Of a stretch of DNA of 64,000 nt, positions 49,260 through 60,484 are shown piece after piece. The notes under the pieces are model-generated. The model saw only the letters and a program-made list of their open reading frames with translations, was not told the DNA's origin and did not search any database. Origin of the DNA: Dermatemys mawii (taxonomy: Eukaryota; Chordata; Testudines; Dermatemydidae); NCBI GenBank assembly GCA_007922305.1, contig ML677366.1, forward strand, positions 13,110,910 through 13,174,909, written 5' to 3'. Numbering within the stretch: the first letter of the stretch is position 1; every line of letters starts with the position of its first letter. A program made the position numbers and the translations under genes.

Positions 49260-49436
49260 CCTAGCTTCTGTCAGAGGGTGGTGATTGATGGCAGGAGAGA
49301 GATCACTTGATCATTACCTGTTAGGTTCACTCCCTCTGGGGAACCTGGCATTGGCCACTGTCGGTAGACAGGATACTGGGCTGGATGGACCTTTGGTTTG
49401 ACCCAGTATGGCCGTTCTTATGTTCTTATGTACCTA
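49260..49436 (+). mobile_element. CR1 LINE 3' end, plus strand
   Basis: CCTGGCATTGGCCACTGTCG, GATACTGGGCTGGATGGACC and the terminal TTCTTATGTTCTTATG are the 3' end of the same CR1 family as at 24900-26725. Only about 175 bp is present. Confidence 0.88.
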
Positions 49437-50767
49437 GGGTTCCCTTTCAGCTGGTAGACCTGCTATCTTCATAATAGGAGTACCCTGTCCATGAGGGTAG
49501 ATGCCACGCAGCTCTGCTGATGTAGCCCAGTCCTCACCTGCAGCACCCCCCCCCACTCCTACCTCCACCATACATCCACGATCCCTCTCCTCCACCACCA
49601 CCCCTCAGCCCCAACCCACAGCTTCCCTACGATTTCAGTCCTGACTAACCAATTCAGCACTATTGTCGGCCCAATTCAACAGCCTGTCCAATCCCCTCAT
49701 GGGGACTCATTAATCTGCATTTGGTGGCATAAGACAGTCAGTTAGGTGAGTGCAAGAGAAAACATCAGTGCCGAGTTTACAGAGTTCTAAATACCCATGT
49801 ACTGTGTTTACTGGAACAGTGGGACCTGGGGGCCTGCTGAGGTGCATGCAGATGAGCATCTAATACCCCCACCTTCGTGGCTAGCAGTCAAAGGCTAATA
49901 TGACCAATTCTCTGTGCTTGGTGGGCGGCTTCATTTTAGTCCTTTAATGCCTAAAATCCTTCCCTGTGGTGAAAGTTCAGTTCTTTGTTACCACTGGGGT
50001 AAATCCAGCTCCTTCAGCTCAGCCACCATAAAGTGGGAGGAAAAAGTAGAATCCCTGCAAAGACAAGAACTTGCTTGTGACTCTGAGCCGACCTGCCTGG
50101 GGACAAAAATGAGGCAGCGCAGGAAGAAACAGATGGAGAGGAGGTCTATGAAACGCCCTCTCCTGGGCATGAGAGATCATTGCAGAAGTACATAAAAGGC
50201 CAAATGAATGAGTGGGAAAATGATAAAACAATCAGAAAAGCTGGATGTGGAATGGAACCATTGCTTCTCTAATGACTCTGGGGTGTCCATGAAATCCACC
50301 CACATGGTGACAAGGTGGAGAAGGTACCTTTAGTCTCAGTGACCCATAGATGTTTCTGTCCCTGTACCACTTGGTGACACTCGTTATAGCTTGTTATACC
50401 AGTAAAAGATCATTGTCTTGAATTGTATTACAAAATAAATGATGCAAGCTACTGGCTTGGACCTGCCTGTGACTCCCATGGGCCTACGTGTTAGAACAGA
50501 CACCAACTCTTATCGACAAATATCAGAGTGTTACACTCACTGTTCTCATGGTAAACTGGAGCCTGTTCCCCTTTGGAGCAACCAGGTTTCATGTTCCTGG
50601 AGAATGCTGGCCTGCTCAGATAGCTTCTGCGCTCCAAACAAGCTGGGCATCTTTGCCAAGGTCTGTTCTGGACTAATCTCACACTCCTGAGCCACACTCA
50701 GCATGCAGGGCAGGATGAAAGGACTAAGGCCCCATATACTCTAGGAATGTGACTACCTTGGGGTAGC
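49437..50767. other. non-coding stretch, nothing recognised
   Basis: No gene or confident repeat is visible. The frame at 49914-50195 shows no family resemblance. Confidence 0.4.
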
Positions 50768-50775
50768 TGCTAGAA

Positions 50776-51279
50776 CAGGAGTCGGCAACCTTTCAGAAGT
50801 GGTGTGCCAAGTTCACCATAATTTAAGGGTTCACGTGCCAGTAATACATTGTAACATTTTTCGAAGGTCTCTCTAAGTCTATAATATATAAACTATTGTT
50901 GTATGTAAAGTAAATAAGGTTTTTAAAATATTTAAGAAGTTTCATTTAAAACAAAATTAAAATCAGATCTTATCAATTTAGTGGGATCCTTGCCCTTCCT
51001 TTTCCTTGTTGAGTTCTCCAATGTGGGCCACAGCAGGGGGTGGCTGAAGAGCGCTGGGCCAAGGCCAGGAGCAGAACCCTGGGTTGGCTGCTGGTACCCC
51101 AGGCTGGCAGCGGGCTTAGCGGGGCCTGAGGTCCAGACCCTCGCTGGCAGGGGGGCCAGCGGCTGAAATCCCAAACTGGCAGCGTGCTGAGCGGGGCTGG
51201 CGGCTGGGACCTCGATGTGCCATTAAAAATCGGCTCACGTGCCACCTTTGGCACACATGCTGCAGGTTGCCCACCTCTG
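50776..51279. mobile_element. hAT-type MITE, 504 bp, perfect 8-bp duplication
   Basis: The termini are CAGGAGTCGGCAACCTTTC and, reverse complemented, CAGAGGTGGGCAACCTGCAG. Identical TGCTAGAA 8-mers flank it at 50768-50775 and 51280-51287. The right half is GC-rich with an imperfect repeated phrase around GCTGGC...CAGCGG. No transposase is encoded. Confidence 0.93.
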
Positions 51280-51430
51280 TGCTAGAACAAGGTTTGGTCC
51301 AGTCCACAAAGGGAAGACTAAACTCTGCATTCATTTCAGGTGATCTCTAGGTCTCTTTCTGAAGGAGATGCCACCAGGAACCCAAATCCCATGGTGATGG
51401 GCACAGTATAAAAACAAAACAGAGCAGAAT

Positions 51431-51732
51431 GGGCTTGTGTACACAAGGAAGTTTGACCAGTTACACTGGTACAATTATACTGGTGTAGTTAAAATGATAT
51501 AGTTATACCAGGATAGCCTCCCTGTTAGTCGTATGATTATATCCTTATATGTTATACTTTTGTTCCAGTAGAAGAGGGGGCTTTTTTAGTTCAATTTAAA
51601 TCCCTGCCTAAGTGACATAAACCAGACTGAGACATGTGCTGGACCAAGAGTTCGCATGTACGTGTGTTACACCAGTAGAACGACATCAGTTTAAAATCCA
51701 CATTAATTTTATACCTCATGTAGACAAAAGTG
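51431..51732. mobile_element. MITE with GGGCTTGTGTACAC left end
   Basis: The left end GGGCTTGTGTACACAAGG is loosely matched by the right end reverse complement GCACTTTTGTCTACATGAGG. The interior has repeated TTACACTGG and TTATACTGG phrases. The superfamily is not determined. Confidence 0.55.
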
Positions 51733-52440
51733 CATGCTCGTTGGATCAGGGTCCCTCCATTTATTCTGCATTTGTGCAGCACTAGGATTGTCACCTGCCC
51801 AGGTTTTCCCGGGGTCATCCCTTTTTTGAGGGGGCTGTCCTGGGAATTCTGGGAGGGTGCTCAGAACATGCTGCCAGATGTCCAGTTTCATGGGCTCATG
51901 ATTAACCGTGGGAGGCCCCAGCTTTTTGTACTTCAGAGGTGGCGCTGCATCCTACCTAGAATATAGCAGCCGTGGTTGTGTGTGTCACTGCAACACTCGG
52001 GAATAGTAACACAATTCACTCTGAGCATCATGCGTTTGCTAGGATAAGACATCTGCTGCTTTCTGCTCTCCTCCCAGCTTCACTTTGCCACACAGATAAA
52101 CTACAGCCCTATAATCAGTGCTCCCCAGGGAGCAACGGGCCCTGGCTACCGCGCGCGGGGGAATTTGCAGCTGAGCCCCAGGGAATCGAGGTCTCATGTT
52201 CCCTGCAGAGGCACAGCGGAGTGTCTGAGGCAATAAACCGGCCACCCACCCCTCTTGCGGCCAGGGCCTTCCCCGCAGGTGGGCAGGGACCCCAGGCCCA
52301 AGAAGCTGCCGCGCCTACCTGATCCAGAAAGCTCCGATCCAACTGCAGCCCTTGCCCGAGCCAGGCGCCCGGACGCCCCGGTGATGGGCGCTCAGGGAAC
52401 CGGCTCAACGCGCTAGGAAACAGCTCAGGCAGGCACCGAT
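51733..52440. other. AEN upstream flank
   Basis: No repeat or exon is recognised. GC content rises from about 52120 towards the AEN promoter. Confidence 0.45.
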
Positions 52441-52560
52441 AGGAAGACCACGCCCCTTCATGCAAATCGCATCCCGCCCCGCGCCCGCTGAGCCAATGGG
52501 CGGCGGGGGAGGGGGGGCGGGGCGGAGCGTGGCGGCAGGACTTGCCCGGGCATGTGGGAA
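52440..52560 (+). promoter_or_regulatory. AEN promoter, CpG-rich
   Basis: In order, the block has an octamer ATGCAAAT at 52460-52467, a CCAAT box inside AGCCAATGGG (52491-52500), GC boxes in the run GGGGGGGCGGGGCGGAG (about 52512-52527), and a p53-type site at 52538-52557. It lies just before the exon 1 splice donor at 52613/52614. CpG density is high through about 52960. A TATA box is not evident, so initiation is probably dispersed. Confidence 0.75.
52538..52557 (+). promoter_or_regulatory. candidate p53 response element
   Basis: Two adjacent decamers with no spacer, GGACTTGCCC and GGGCATGTGG, are scored against the p53 half-site RRRCWWGYYY. The first matches at all 10 positions and the second at 8, missing only the last two pyrimidines. 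AEN is an established p53 target in mammals. Occupancy in this species is inferred. Confidence 0.6.
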
Positions 52561-52613
52561 CCATTGCAGCAGCTGCTTCCGGGAAAGCCACGTGTGGGGA
52601 GCCGGCTCGCTGG
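52540..52613 (+). other. AEN: AEN exon 1, probably 5' untranslated
   Basis: The exon ends at CTCGCTGG|GTAAGAG (52613/52614), a good 5' splice site. It joins the acceptor CTTTGGCAG|G at 53282/53283. The transcription start is not known. An ATG at 52552 stays open through the exon and into the main frame, adding 21 residues if used. Confidence 0.6.
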
Positions 52614-53283
52614 GTAAGAGATGCGGGGGGTCGGCCGGGGACAAGGAGCGGGGGAGACCCGGTCGGAAGGGCGGGGCAGAAGGAGAGGGACCCAGGCAGG
52701 GCGCTGAGGGGCTCCTAAGCACACGATCTCTCTCCAGCTGTTCCCGTTTTAGTCCCTCCGTCCCAGGCCCCTGCCCGAGGGTAGAGCTGGCACCGCGGAG
52801 ACAAGCTAGTGGGCTTGGGATACGCGCCAGCCAGGGCCGTGTTACTTCAAATCCCTCCCCCCCCTTACTCTCTCGTGGCCGTATCGCTCCACTATGGCCG
52901 GGGCTAAGCTGCCCCCCCACCCGGCCCGCGTTATGACCTCTGCCGGCTCTGGGCCATGGGCCGCGCCCTGCCCTAACAAGGCCTGATGGAGTGACCAGCT
53001 GTGGTAAACCCTGTGACCTGAAGCAGAGCTCTGCGCTGCTGGTAAGCTTGTCTCTGCCACCCGCAGAGGCTGTCCAGTGAAAGATATTCCTTCGCCCACC
53101 TTGTCTCTTTAATATCCTGGGACGGACACTGCTGCAAGACCGCATGTGATGAACCACAGGCGGGCACATCATGTGCTGTCTCCACTCAGCTGTGGGATGG
53201 GATAACCCCTTTCAAATCTAGGCGAGGAGCATTTCCACTTACCAGGCACTGACTAACCCTGTCTTGTGGGTATCTTTGGCAGG

Positions 53284-55888
53284 ATGCCTTCTGGCCAGGG
53301 CCTAACGCCAGGTGGTGTGAGCACAGTGAAGGCCTATGAGGTGGGGCAGAAGGGGTCCGATGGCCGGTTTCTCGGGTACTCCAATTCCAGACGGGATCTG
53401 TGCTGCCCTCGCTCCAAAGCCCACGTGGCTCGCAGAGCAGATGTGGAAGCTCGTGGCTTGCTGCAGAGCCAGAATAAAAAGAAGAGCCGGAAGCATCAGC
53501 GGTTTATGGAGCGCAGGGCTCTGCTGGAGCAGAGGGGGCTGTTGAGACCCAAATTGGGACACGGGACGGAGCCAATGGCATTCACGCCATCCAAAGAGGG
53601 CCTGTTAAACAGGGAAGCTAGCCAATGTGGCCAGCCAGCCAGTGAAGATGCATCTCTCATGAATAATCAGTCTGTGGGGAAAGTCCATGTAAAGCTCATG
53701 AAGCTCAAGCGGACTCTGTTGCATTCTCTACCAGTCCCTCTGGAGGACACAGGTGGGCGAAGCTCCCTTTCGCTTTCCCAAGACTCAGAGGGCAGGTTGC
53801 CTTTGCCTGGCAGCTCCCACACGGGCGGACCTTCCTTGCCCCGCTCACTGCAGAGACCTGGGAAACGCGTGGCCATTGATTGTGAGATGGTGGGCACAGG
53901 CCCTGGCGGGAAGCTGAGTGAGCTGGCGCGATGCACAGTGGTGAACTACAACGGAGACGTAATCTACGACAAATACATCCGGCCAGAGCTTCCCATCATG
54001 GACTACAGGACTCGCTGGAGTGGGATCACCAAGCAACACATGCAGAATGCCACCCCGTTCAGGGCTGCACAGAGAGAGGTAAACAAGAAGAATGGGCTAG
54101 ATTTTTATCCCCTCTTTGGGCGGCTGTCAATGTACTGCTCTGCCAAGATCCAAGGCTGTCGCTGTTCTAAGACCCACTGGCAGGCGACATGCAAACAACC
54201 AGAGTCTGTCACCTGCCCCCTTCTCTCTCTAGGCTTTCCCAGGAGTTACTAGAAAAGCAGCATGATCTAGAGCAGGCCTGCACAACTCGGAAAGCAGCGA
54301 GGGCCATATTACTGCAAAAAAAGCAGCTGTGGGCCAAAAAGCCCCACCCCACCACTTGGCTTGCCCCACCACTACTCACCCCCCGCGGGCCGCACAGTGA
54401 GCCCGTGCGGGCCGCATGTGGCTCCCGGGCTGCATGTTGTGCAGGCCTGATCTAGAGACATAAATATAGGACTAAGAGCCAGGAACTCCTAGTTTCTAAT
54501 CCTTGCTTTGAAGCTGGCTTCTGTGTGTCAGCTTTGGGGTGAGAAACTGTATCTCTGTGCATCTTTTCCCCCCCGACTTCTCTCCCTCTTCCCCAAATTT
54601 CCAGCCTGCCCCAAAACCAGAGGATGCTTTGGAACTAGCCGCCTCTGTGAAATGTAGCCCTGCTTCGTTGATTGTGATTGGATAGCTCTCCCTGGGCAGT
54701 TGGGATCTGTGTTGTCAGAGAAGTATGACTAGTTGTGGGGTTACACAGAGCGGGAGAAACCAAAATCAGTGCAAGGAAGGACTTCTAAATCCCTCTTTTA
54801 CTCCTGCTGTGATGTGCAACTAACCACCTCTGACACTTCCAGATCCTGAAGATTTTGAAAGACAAGATTGTGGTGGGACACGCCGTCCACAATGACTTCC
54901 GAGCCCTGAAATATTTTCACCCCAGAAGCCGGACTCGAGACACCAGTCGACTCCCTTTGCTGAACCGGAAGGCAGGACTCCCTGTGAAAGTCAGTGCCTC
55001 TCTCAAGAGCCTGGCAAGGCAGCTGCTCCACAAACAGATTCAGGTAAGGGGCCTTCTGGGAGCGGAAAGCAGCATTTGGGGAGTTTTTAACCCCTTCACT
55101 GCTGAAATGGCTAAGGCTGCATTTGGATCTCTGTGGGCAGACCTAATGGGAGACCATGTGGGCATAAAAGCCTGCATGTGAGAGGCAGGATGGTCTAGTG
55201 CTTATGGTACAAGCTGGAATGTTAAGATACCTGGGTTCAATTCCCTGCTTCATGACAGGCTTCCTATGTGTCCTTGGGCAAGTCATTTAGTCTCTGAATC
55301 TCCATTCCCCATCGTAAAGAGGGGATGATAGCACTGCCCTGCACCACTGAGGTGGGAGGGTAAATCCATTAAAGATTTTTGAGATGTTCAGGCGCAGATG
55401 CTCTGAGGTATTTAGGCATCTTGCTCCCATTGACTTCAATACCTTGGAGGATTTCGGCCACAGATACTGTGGTGATTGTGGGCTGAGGGGGGACAGAAGG
55501 TATTTCAAACAGACTGATGTGCAGATCTGATTGCAAGATGGAGGCTTTGGTGTGTTCGAAGGCCAACAGAATCTGATCCAAACACTGCTCATCCACTGAG
55601 GCAACAGCAAGTTTTGTTCGGGGTTTGGCTCTGGGGCCTTCACCAACCTTCCGCTCTAGTGTGGCCTTGTCTCTTTGCCCCCAGGTTGGCCAGAAGGGAC
55701 ACTCGTCGGTGGAGGATGCTCGGACTTCCATGGAGCTTTACAGACTGGTGGAGGTCCAGTGGGAGCAGGAACTTGCCAGCATCCAAGCCTCCAGTCCCCC
55801 TCGCACGCCTACGGACAGCTGCACCGACAGTGACCACTACATGGACGACCAATACTGGCCCAAGGACCTGAATATAGACTGCAAATGA
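53284..55888 (+). CDS. AEN: apoptosis-enhancing nuclease, DEDDh 3'-5' exonuclease
   Basis: The coding exons are 53284-54078 (265 codons), 54843-55043 (67) and 55685-55888 (67 plus TGA), all phase 0, with GT-AG introns, giving 399 residues. The start is the first ATG after the acceptor CTTTGGCAG|G; the frame upstream of it is intron. Residues 65-78 form a basic stretch ([14 protein letters not shown]) like the nuclear/nucleolar signal of mammalian AEN. The exonuclease domain runs from about 196 to 355. The catalytic set is complete: D199 and E201 in [11 protein letters not shown]283 in GHAVHNDF, H338 and D343 in GHSSVEDA. The C terminus keeps [11 protein letters not shown] and DQYWPKDL as in human AEN, which separates it from ISG20 and ISG20L2. 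AEN degrades single- and double-stranded nucleic acid in the nucleus and promotes p53-dependent apoptosis. The protein is about 74 residues longer than the human one, mostly in the serine-rich linker before the domain. Confidence 0.97.
54273..54449. mobile_element. 177-bp hAT-type MITE in AEN intron 2
   Basis: The termini are CAGGCCTGCACAACTCG and, reverse complemented, CAGGCCTGCACAACATG. Perfect ATCTAGAG 8-mers flank it at 54265-54272 and 54450-54457. It lies in the intron between coding exons 1 and 2 and is 195 bp from the donor, so it should not disturb splicing. Confidence 0.94.
55178..55370 (+). mobile_element. MIR/CORE-type SINE in AEN intron 3
   Basis: The head GGATGGTCTAGTGCTTATGG and the B-box-like GGGTTCAATTCCC resemble a tRNA promoter. 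The core follows with CCTTGGGCAAGTCATTTAG and GTCTCTGAATCTCCA, then a tail ending near TAAAGATTTTTGAGATG. It is the best preserved MIR-like copy in the window. Confidence 0.8.
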
Positions 55889-56670
55889 AATCCCCAGTCT
55901 CCATCTTCTCCCTGATGGTTTCTCCTCCCAGTAGAGGCGTTTTCACGCCTTCAGCTTTTAAATCAAAACAGCTATTGGCTCCTATTTAATCTTTTCTCCT
56001 GCAGGGTTTGCTCTCCCAGCAGTGCAGCTTGGTGGTGGTGCATGAGAGCGTGAAAACGACACGGATCAATCCGACTGCATGGCCCAAGCTGAACAAAAAG
56101 CAAATGTAGGATGAGAAAATGAGAGTTAACTTGATTGTTAGTAAGAGAGGGAAATTAACACCCCCCGCCCCCCCTGTTCTCACCTGCCAGTGCCTCATAA
56201 TGCCCTTCCCCCTGTTTGAATACTGGGGAGAAATGTGAAGCAGACCTCTGCCTTTCTTTGGCTGCTATGGAGCCTGCACTGGCGTGTTGGTGGCCATCAA
56301 TTACTCTGGAAGCGTGAGGTGGGGAGTCTTGGTTGTTAGTAGATGCAGAAAGAGGGAGGGGTCGGAGGGCAGCAGGTGCAGACCCTCCAATGGCATAGAG
56401 CGCTGTTGACTAAAGTGAAGTTCTGGGGCCTGGGTCCCTAATTCCCACCACAGATTAGCTTGCCTGGAAGGTTGCAGGCAGCTGTTTCTCTCTTCAGAGC
56501 CCTGCCAAAAGGCCCTTAGACTTATGGCAAAGGAAATGTGATTACGCTTGTTTCTCAGTGTCCGGGTCAAAATCTGACTGACGTTGCTGGGCCATGGGAG
56601 TTCCCAGTTCTGCGACCAGAGATGACACAAGGTGTCTCTCCATTGCAATAAAATCCATGGCTGGCCCGTG
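55889..56670 (+). other. AEN: AEN 3' untranslated region
   Basis: The first AATAAA after the stop is at 56647-56652, and another follows at 56944-56949. Either could end the transcript. No further coding similarity is present. Confidence 0.6.
56647..56652 (+). terminator. AEN: poly(A) signal of AEN
   Basis: This is a canonical AATAAA 759 bp after the stop codon, the first in the 3' flank. A second one lies at 56944-56949. Confidence 0.55.
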
Positions 56671-56958
56671 TCAGCCTACTCAGGCCCAGGGGGGCTAGAA
56701 AACGGCAGTGTAGATGTTTGGGCTCAGGCTGGAGCGCAGGCCCTGGGACGTCATGAGATGCTTAGGCCCTAATTCTCAGTAGTTCCATTGCAGCCCCAAG
56801 TACAAGACTGGAGGGCGACCAAGGTGGCTCTGAACCATTGTTGTGCTCCCGACTCCTGGGACAGCAGTGACTTGGGCTGCCTGACTCTCCATTAGAGCAC
56901 AGGGCTGTTGTAACTTACACTGGGCTACCCGGGGCTGTAAAGCAATAAACAATGGGGA

Positions 56959-57022
56959 CATGAGATCCAAGTCTGGTTCAAACGTGGGGCCATGAGATCC
57001 AAGTCTGGTTCAAATGCAGGGC
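56959..57022. repeat. 32-bp tandem duplication
   Basis: CATGAGATCCAAGTCTGGTT begins at 56959 and again at 56991. The two 32-bp units differ only near their ends (CAAACGTGGGGC against CAAATGCAGGGC). Confidence 0.9.
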
Positions 57023-57283
57023 CCTGCTTTTTAGGCAGCTTCGCGGGAGGGTTGACTGACTTGGCCCCTTTGCACAGCTTGTGGCTCCTGGATTAAAAAT
57101 CTATGACATGCCTGACTCCTTTCAGTACTCACCACCCATGCTCCTGTGCTGATTATATCAGATGTAAACCACCTGGGCAGATATAAGGATTATTTCTCTA
57201 GGCTGCTCCTTATGTCTCACGGCACTTTAACAGGGTGGATGTGTGATTGCAATGTCATCTTGCCCTGCCTGGTGTACTCGGAC

Positions 57284-57580
57284 CAGGGATTGGCAACCTT
57301 TGGCCACACGGCCTGCCAGGATAAGACCCCTGGCTGCCAGGGTCGGTTTGTTTGGCGAAACCCGCGGACGCAGCAGGTAATCGCAGCTCCCGCTGGTCAT
57401 GGTTTGCCGCTCCAGGCCAATGGGAGCTGCTGGAAGGCCGACTGGCACATCCCTCCTCTTGCGCCACTTCCGGTAGCCCCTGCGGCGGTGAACCATGGCC
57501 ACTGGGAGCCACGATTGGCCGAATGTGCAGACGCAGCAGGTAAACAAACTGGCCCATGGGCCAAAGGTTGCCACTTCCCG
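57284..57580. mobile_element. hAT-type MITE, 297 bp
   Basis: The termini are CAGGGATTGGCAACCTTTGG and, reverse complemented, CGGGAAGTGGCAACCTTTGG. The flanking 8-mers ACTCGGAC (57276-57283) and GCTCGGAC (57581-57588) agree at 7 of 8. The left end equals that of the element at 1329, so they are of one subfamily. Confidence 0.9.
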
Positions 57581-57589
57581 GCTCGGACC

Positions 57590-60252
57590 ATCCTTCCGCT
57601 CTGTTTGAAACTTTGGGACTTTAAATTCAGAGAAATTATAGGGCTCCACCAAAGTCTCTGTGTGTTGCCTCTGGGATGTGTATTTGGGATCTTCCTTGGC
57701 TAGTAGGCTTCTAATAGATTTGGAGCTGGGAGAGGAGAGGCTCTTCTTACGTCCTCCCAGAGATGTGGAAAGCTGAACACTCCCCTTTCCAGGGGGAAAT
57801 GTTCCACTCCTTGCAATGTACATACAACATGCAGAGCTGGGACCGAGCAGGGCAGGGCTGATGCTGCCTGCTAATCAGTTTTGGTTCTGAGTTAAGGGGC
57901 AACTGCGCTTTGAAATGGTGCAGTGGGACATCCAACCACCCAGCAGGTCCTAAGAGAGGTTAACACCATGCTGCTGCACAGAAATGTGACATGCCTTCCC
58001 CTCTACCCCAACCTTCCTTCCTGTGCCTATGTTTTTAGGTTTTCTATGACCTTCATGTGCATACCGCTGAGCTCTGAGCCTGCATCGCTGACTCTTGGTG
58101 GGTTGAGTGAAAGGATCAAAGGAGTGGGAAATGCTTCAAATCTGATTTGTGATAGCAATCAGCAGTCCAGTTTAAAAGGCTAAATGTTTCTCTGGCAGAG
58201 CTAGAGCTAGAGTCTCCCTGGTGGGGACTCTGAATTAACCACCAGGAAATCCCAGGCAGTGCATTTACCTCCATTTTAACCTGCCTCGAGTGGTTGTGTT
58301 CTGCGCAAGGCTGAGTAACTTTAATGATCTCCAAGTGCAATGATTGTGGAACTGCTCAACCTGGTGCCCTGTCACTGCTACAAATGAAACACGCATAGAA
58401 ATAAGCCAGAGCTGTGCAGTTAACTGGGTCTTATTGAGCCATTGCCAGTCAGAAAGCTCAGGCTCTATGCAATATCCTAAGACCAGTTCATACCATACGT
58501 AGCCTGTGTGGGCCAGTGACAGCCATGGTGTTGAGACTGTTCAATGCTAACTTTTGACTTTTGTTCTCCCCCGAAATGTTTAATTGTTGTGAGGGAGAGA
58601 GAATGTTTGGGAGGAGGAGGAAGGGGTACCAGGAAGACCAGAGGTTTTATGTACTTCTAACCATTCACCTGTGGTATATTGCTCTGTGGCTGATGGCTTC
58701 TGTTCTTCTGCCATTGGTTTTGTCTCCTTCTGGAGCAGTTTGAATATATAGGATGGGAACAGACACATTGCCTAGGATCACGCTCCTTTCTGCTCAGCGA
58801 TGCTGTGTTTATATTTTCTGTAGTAACAAGCCAAGGAGAAGGCAGATGGTCGAGCTGTGGGGTCTTCCTGCCAATTTCATGCTTGTCATCTTCCCACCCG
58901 GGCCTACACTGAGCAGTAACTAAAAAAGGATTTTAGCCTTGGCTTTGAGGATGCCCCCAATGAAAGTGCTACACTACGGTCTTCCTGAATGTGCAGTCTC
59001 ACAGGCTGAGACAGTGTGAGGTTTCCCTCATTCAGTTCACACCTTGGCGGTTTAATGTGTCCCACTGAAGCAGTGAAACGTGGGAAAATTCAGAACCTGA
59101 CTTCATCAGAGCCTCGAGTGAGGAGCTCTCTGTCCCAGGCACCAGGGTGGTGGTGAATGAACAAAACCCACAGTCTCAATTCTGGATCTCTCTCTAGAAA
59201 GAGTGTAAAGTGTGTAGTTTGATGCTAGAGGTTTAAAATGAAATATTTATATAATATATTTGTCAAACTTAACGGTGAAAACCTGTATGTGTCTTGATTG
59301 GGCCCTGCTGTGGTAAGGAGTGAGATTTCAGAGCATTTGACACTCTCACCAATCCAGGCACTGCCTTGTGCACAGAAGGTGAAAACTGACTGCAAACAGG
59401 TCTCTTAAAACAAATCACTTTCTATAGGGGGACCAAATCAATGACAATCTTTATTTAAAATTCTATTCAAAGGTGGGCCTCTGGGAGGGAATTCCCTGCT
59501 TTTGAGCTTACCTGCTCTGTGTTCCTAGGTGTGTGTGTCCCAAACACCTAGGAACTGATACTGTCCTCAAGACAAATTTACAATGGATTTTCCCCCTTTA
59601 GAAGGTAAGAATACACCAAATAAATATATTTTCTAAAGCTTCCTTGGGAGAGGATCCTATTGCTCACCGATTTCTTGGCCACAGCCATAAAAGATGCAAC
59701 ACAATTAGTTCCTGGTTTGTTCCTCTGACTCAGACATTTTAAGGGGGAGACAGACCGTGAGTAGTAGTATCTGCTATTGAAGGATCTTCTGACTGGGTCA
59801 CAGTAGGGAAGGTTGCCCTATATCTAGTACTTCTCAATTACTGAGAAGCAGCAGTGGTGACTCCTGTTAGTTAAGATGGTGACAGCTGAAGCCTGGTGCT
59901 TCTGGGTGTTAAAGGAACACCGGTGCCTTGAAATCAAGTCAGTCAGAACAAATGAATCAATTTAGGTTCAGATCCTACACCTTCCAGTGCCTGGTTTTAC
60001 AATCGCACTTTTCTCTACTTAAAATGTTTATTAAAGCTAATATTTAAAATCAAATTTACACAAGTTAAGAAAGAAGGTTCTGTGCATCTGGGGTCGGGCT
60101 TGGGTTATGTGGGATTGCAAGTATCAATTACAAGGTTCATGAGGTACATACATATCACTTAACCAGCATAGATCCAGATTGGGGTGTGGGAGTTTTTTAA
60201 AGCATGAGTGGATAAATGGGCTCAGGAATGCATTGAGTCCAAGCCATCACTG
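57590..60252. other. non-coding stretch, nothing recognised
   Basis: There are only short chance frames in 2.7 kb. The start of the neighbouring ISG20 gene, expected downstream of AEN, is not visible. Confidence 0.45.
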
Positions 60253-60260
60253 GTGTAGAC

Positions 60261-60484
60261 CAGTGGTCTTCAAAGTGGGGTGCATGCACCCTGGGGATGC
60301 ACGAGACGCCGATCCCGCCTGGGACACTGCCGAACTTGGAAGCGGTCTATTTTCGGCCCGCCGAAATGCCGCAGAAAGCAGAAGCTTTCTATTCGGCAGC
60401 ATTTCTGCGGACATACCCTGGGGGCCACGAGTGGAGGCGGGACAGCGAAAAGGGGCTACTGAAGAAAAACTTTGAAGAACACTG
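60261..60484. mobile_element. 224-bp hAT-type MITE, perfect 8-bp duplication
   Basis: The ends are CAGTGGTCTTCAAAGTGGGG and, reverse complemented, CAGTGTTCTTCAAAGTTTTT. The identical GTGTAGAC 8-mers stand at 60253-60260 and 60485-60492. The interior is CpG-rich. It is a different subfamily from the CAGGG elements. It lies directly beside the 3' end of the R2-like remnant. Confidence 0.94.

Noticed and set aside
52405..53172. 255-residue minus-strand open frame over the AEN promoter
   Set aside because: It lies across the AEN CpG island and exon 1, has low-complexity proline- and arginine-rich content and no family resemblance, so it is a GC artefact.
53266..53283. ATG at 53266 as the AEN start
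   Set aside because: It lies upstream of the splice acceptor CTTTGGCAG at 53282, so it is intronic. The next ATG at 53284 is used instead.
57146..57823. Frames of 185 and 198 residues on opposite strands
   Set aside because: Both run across the hAT MITE at 57284-57580 and derive from its GC-rich interior, with no protein similarity.
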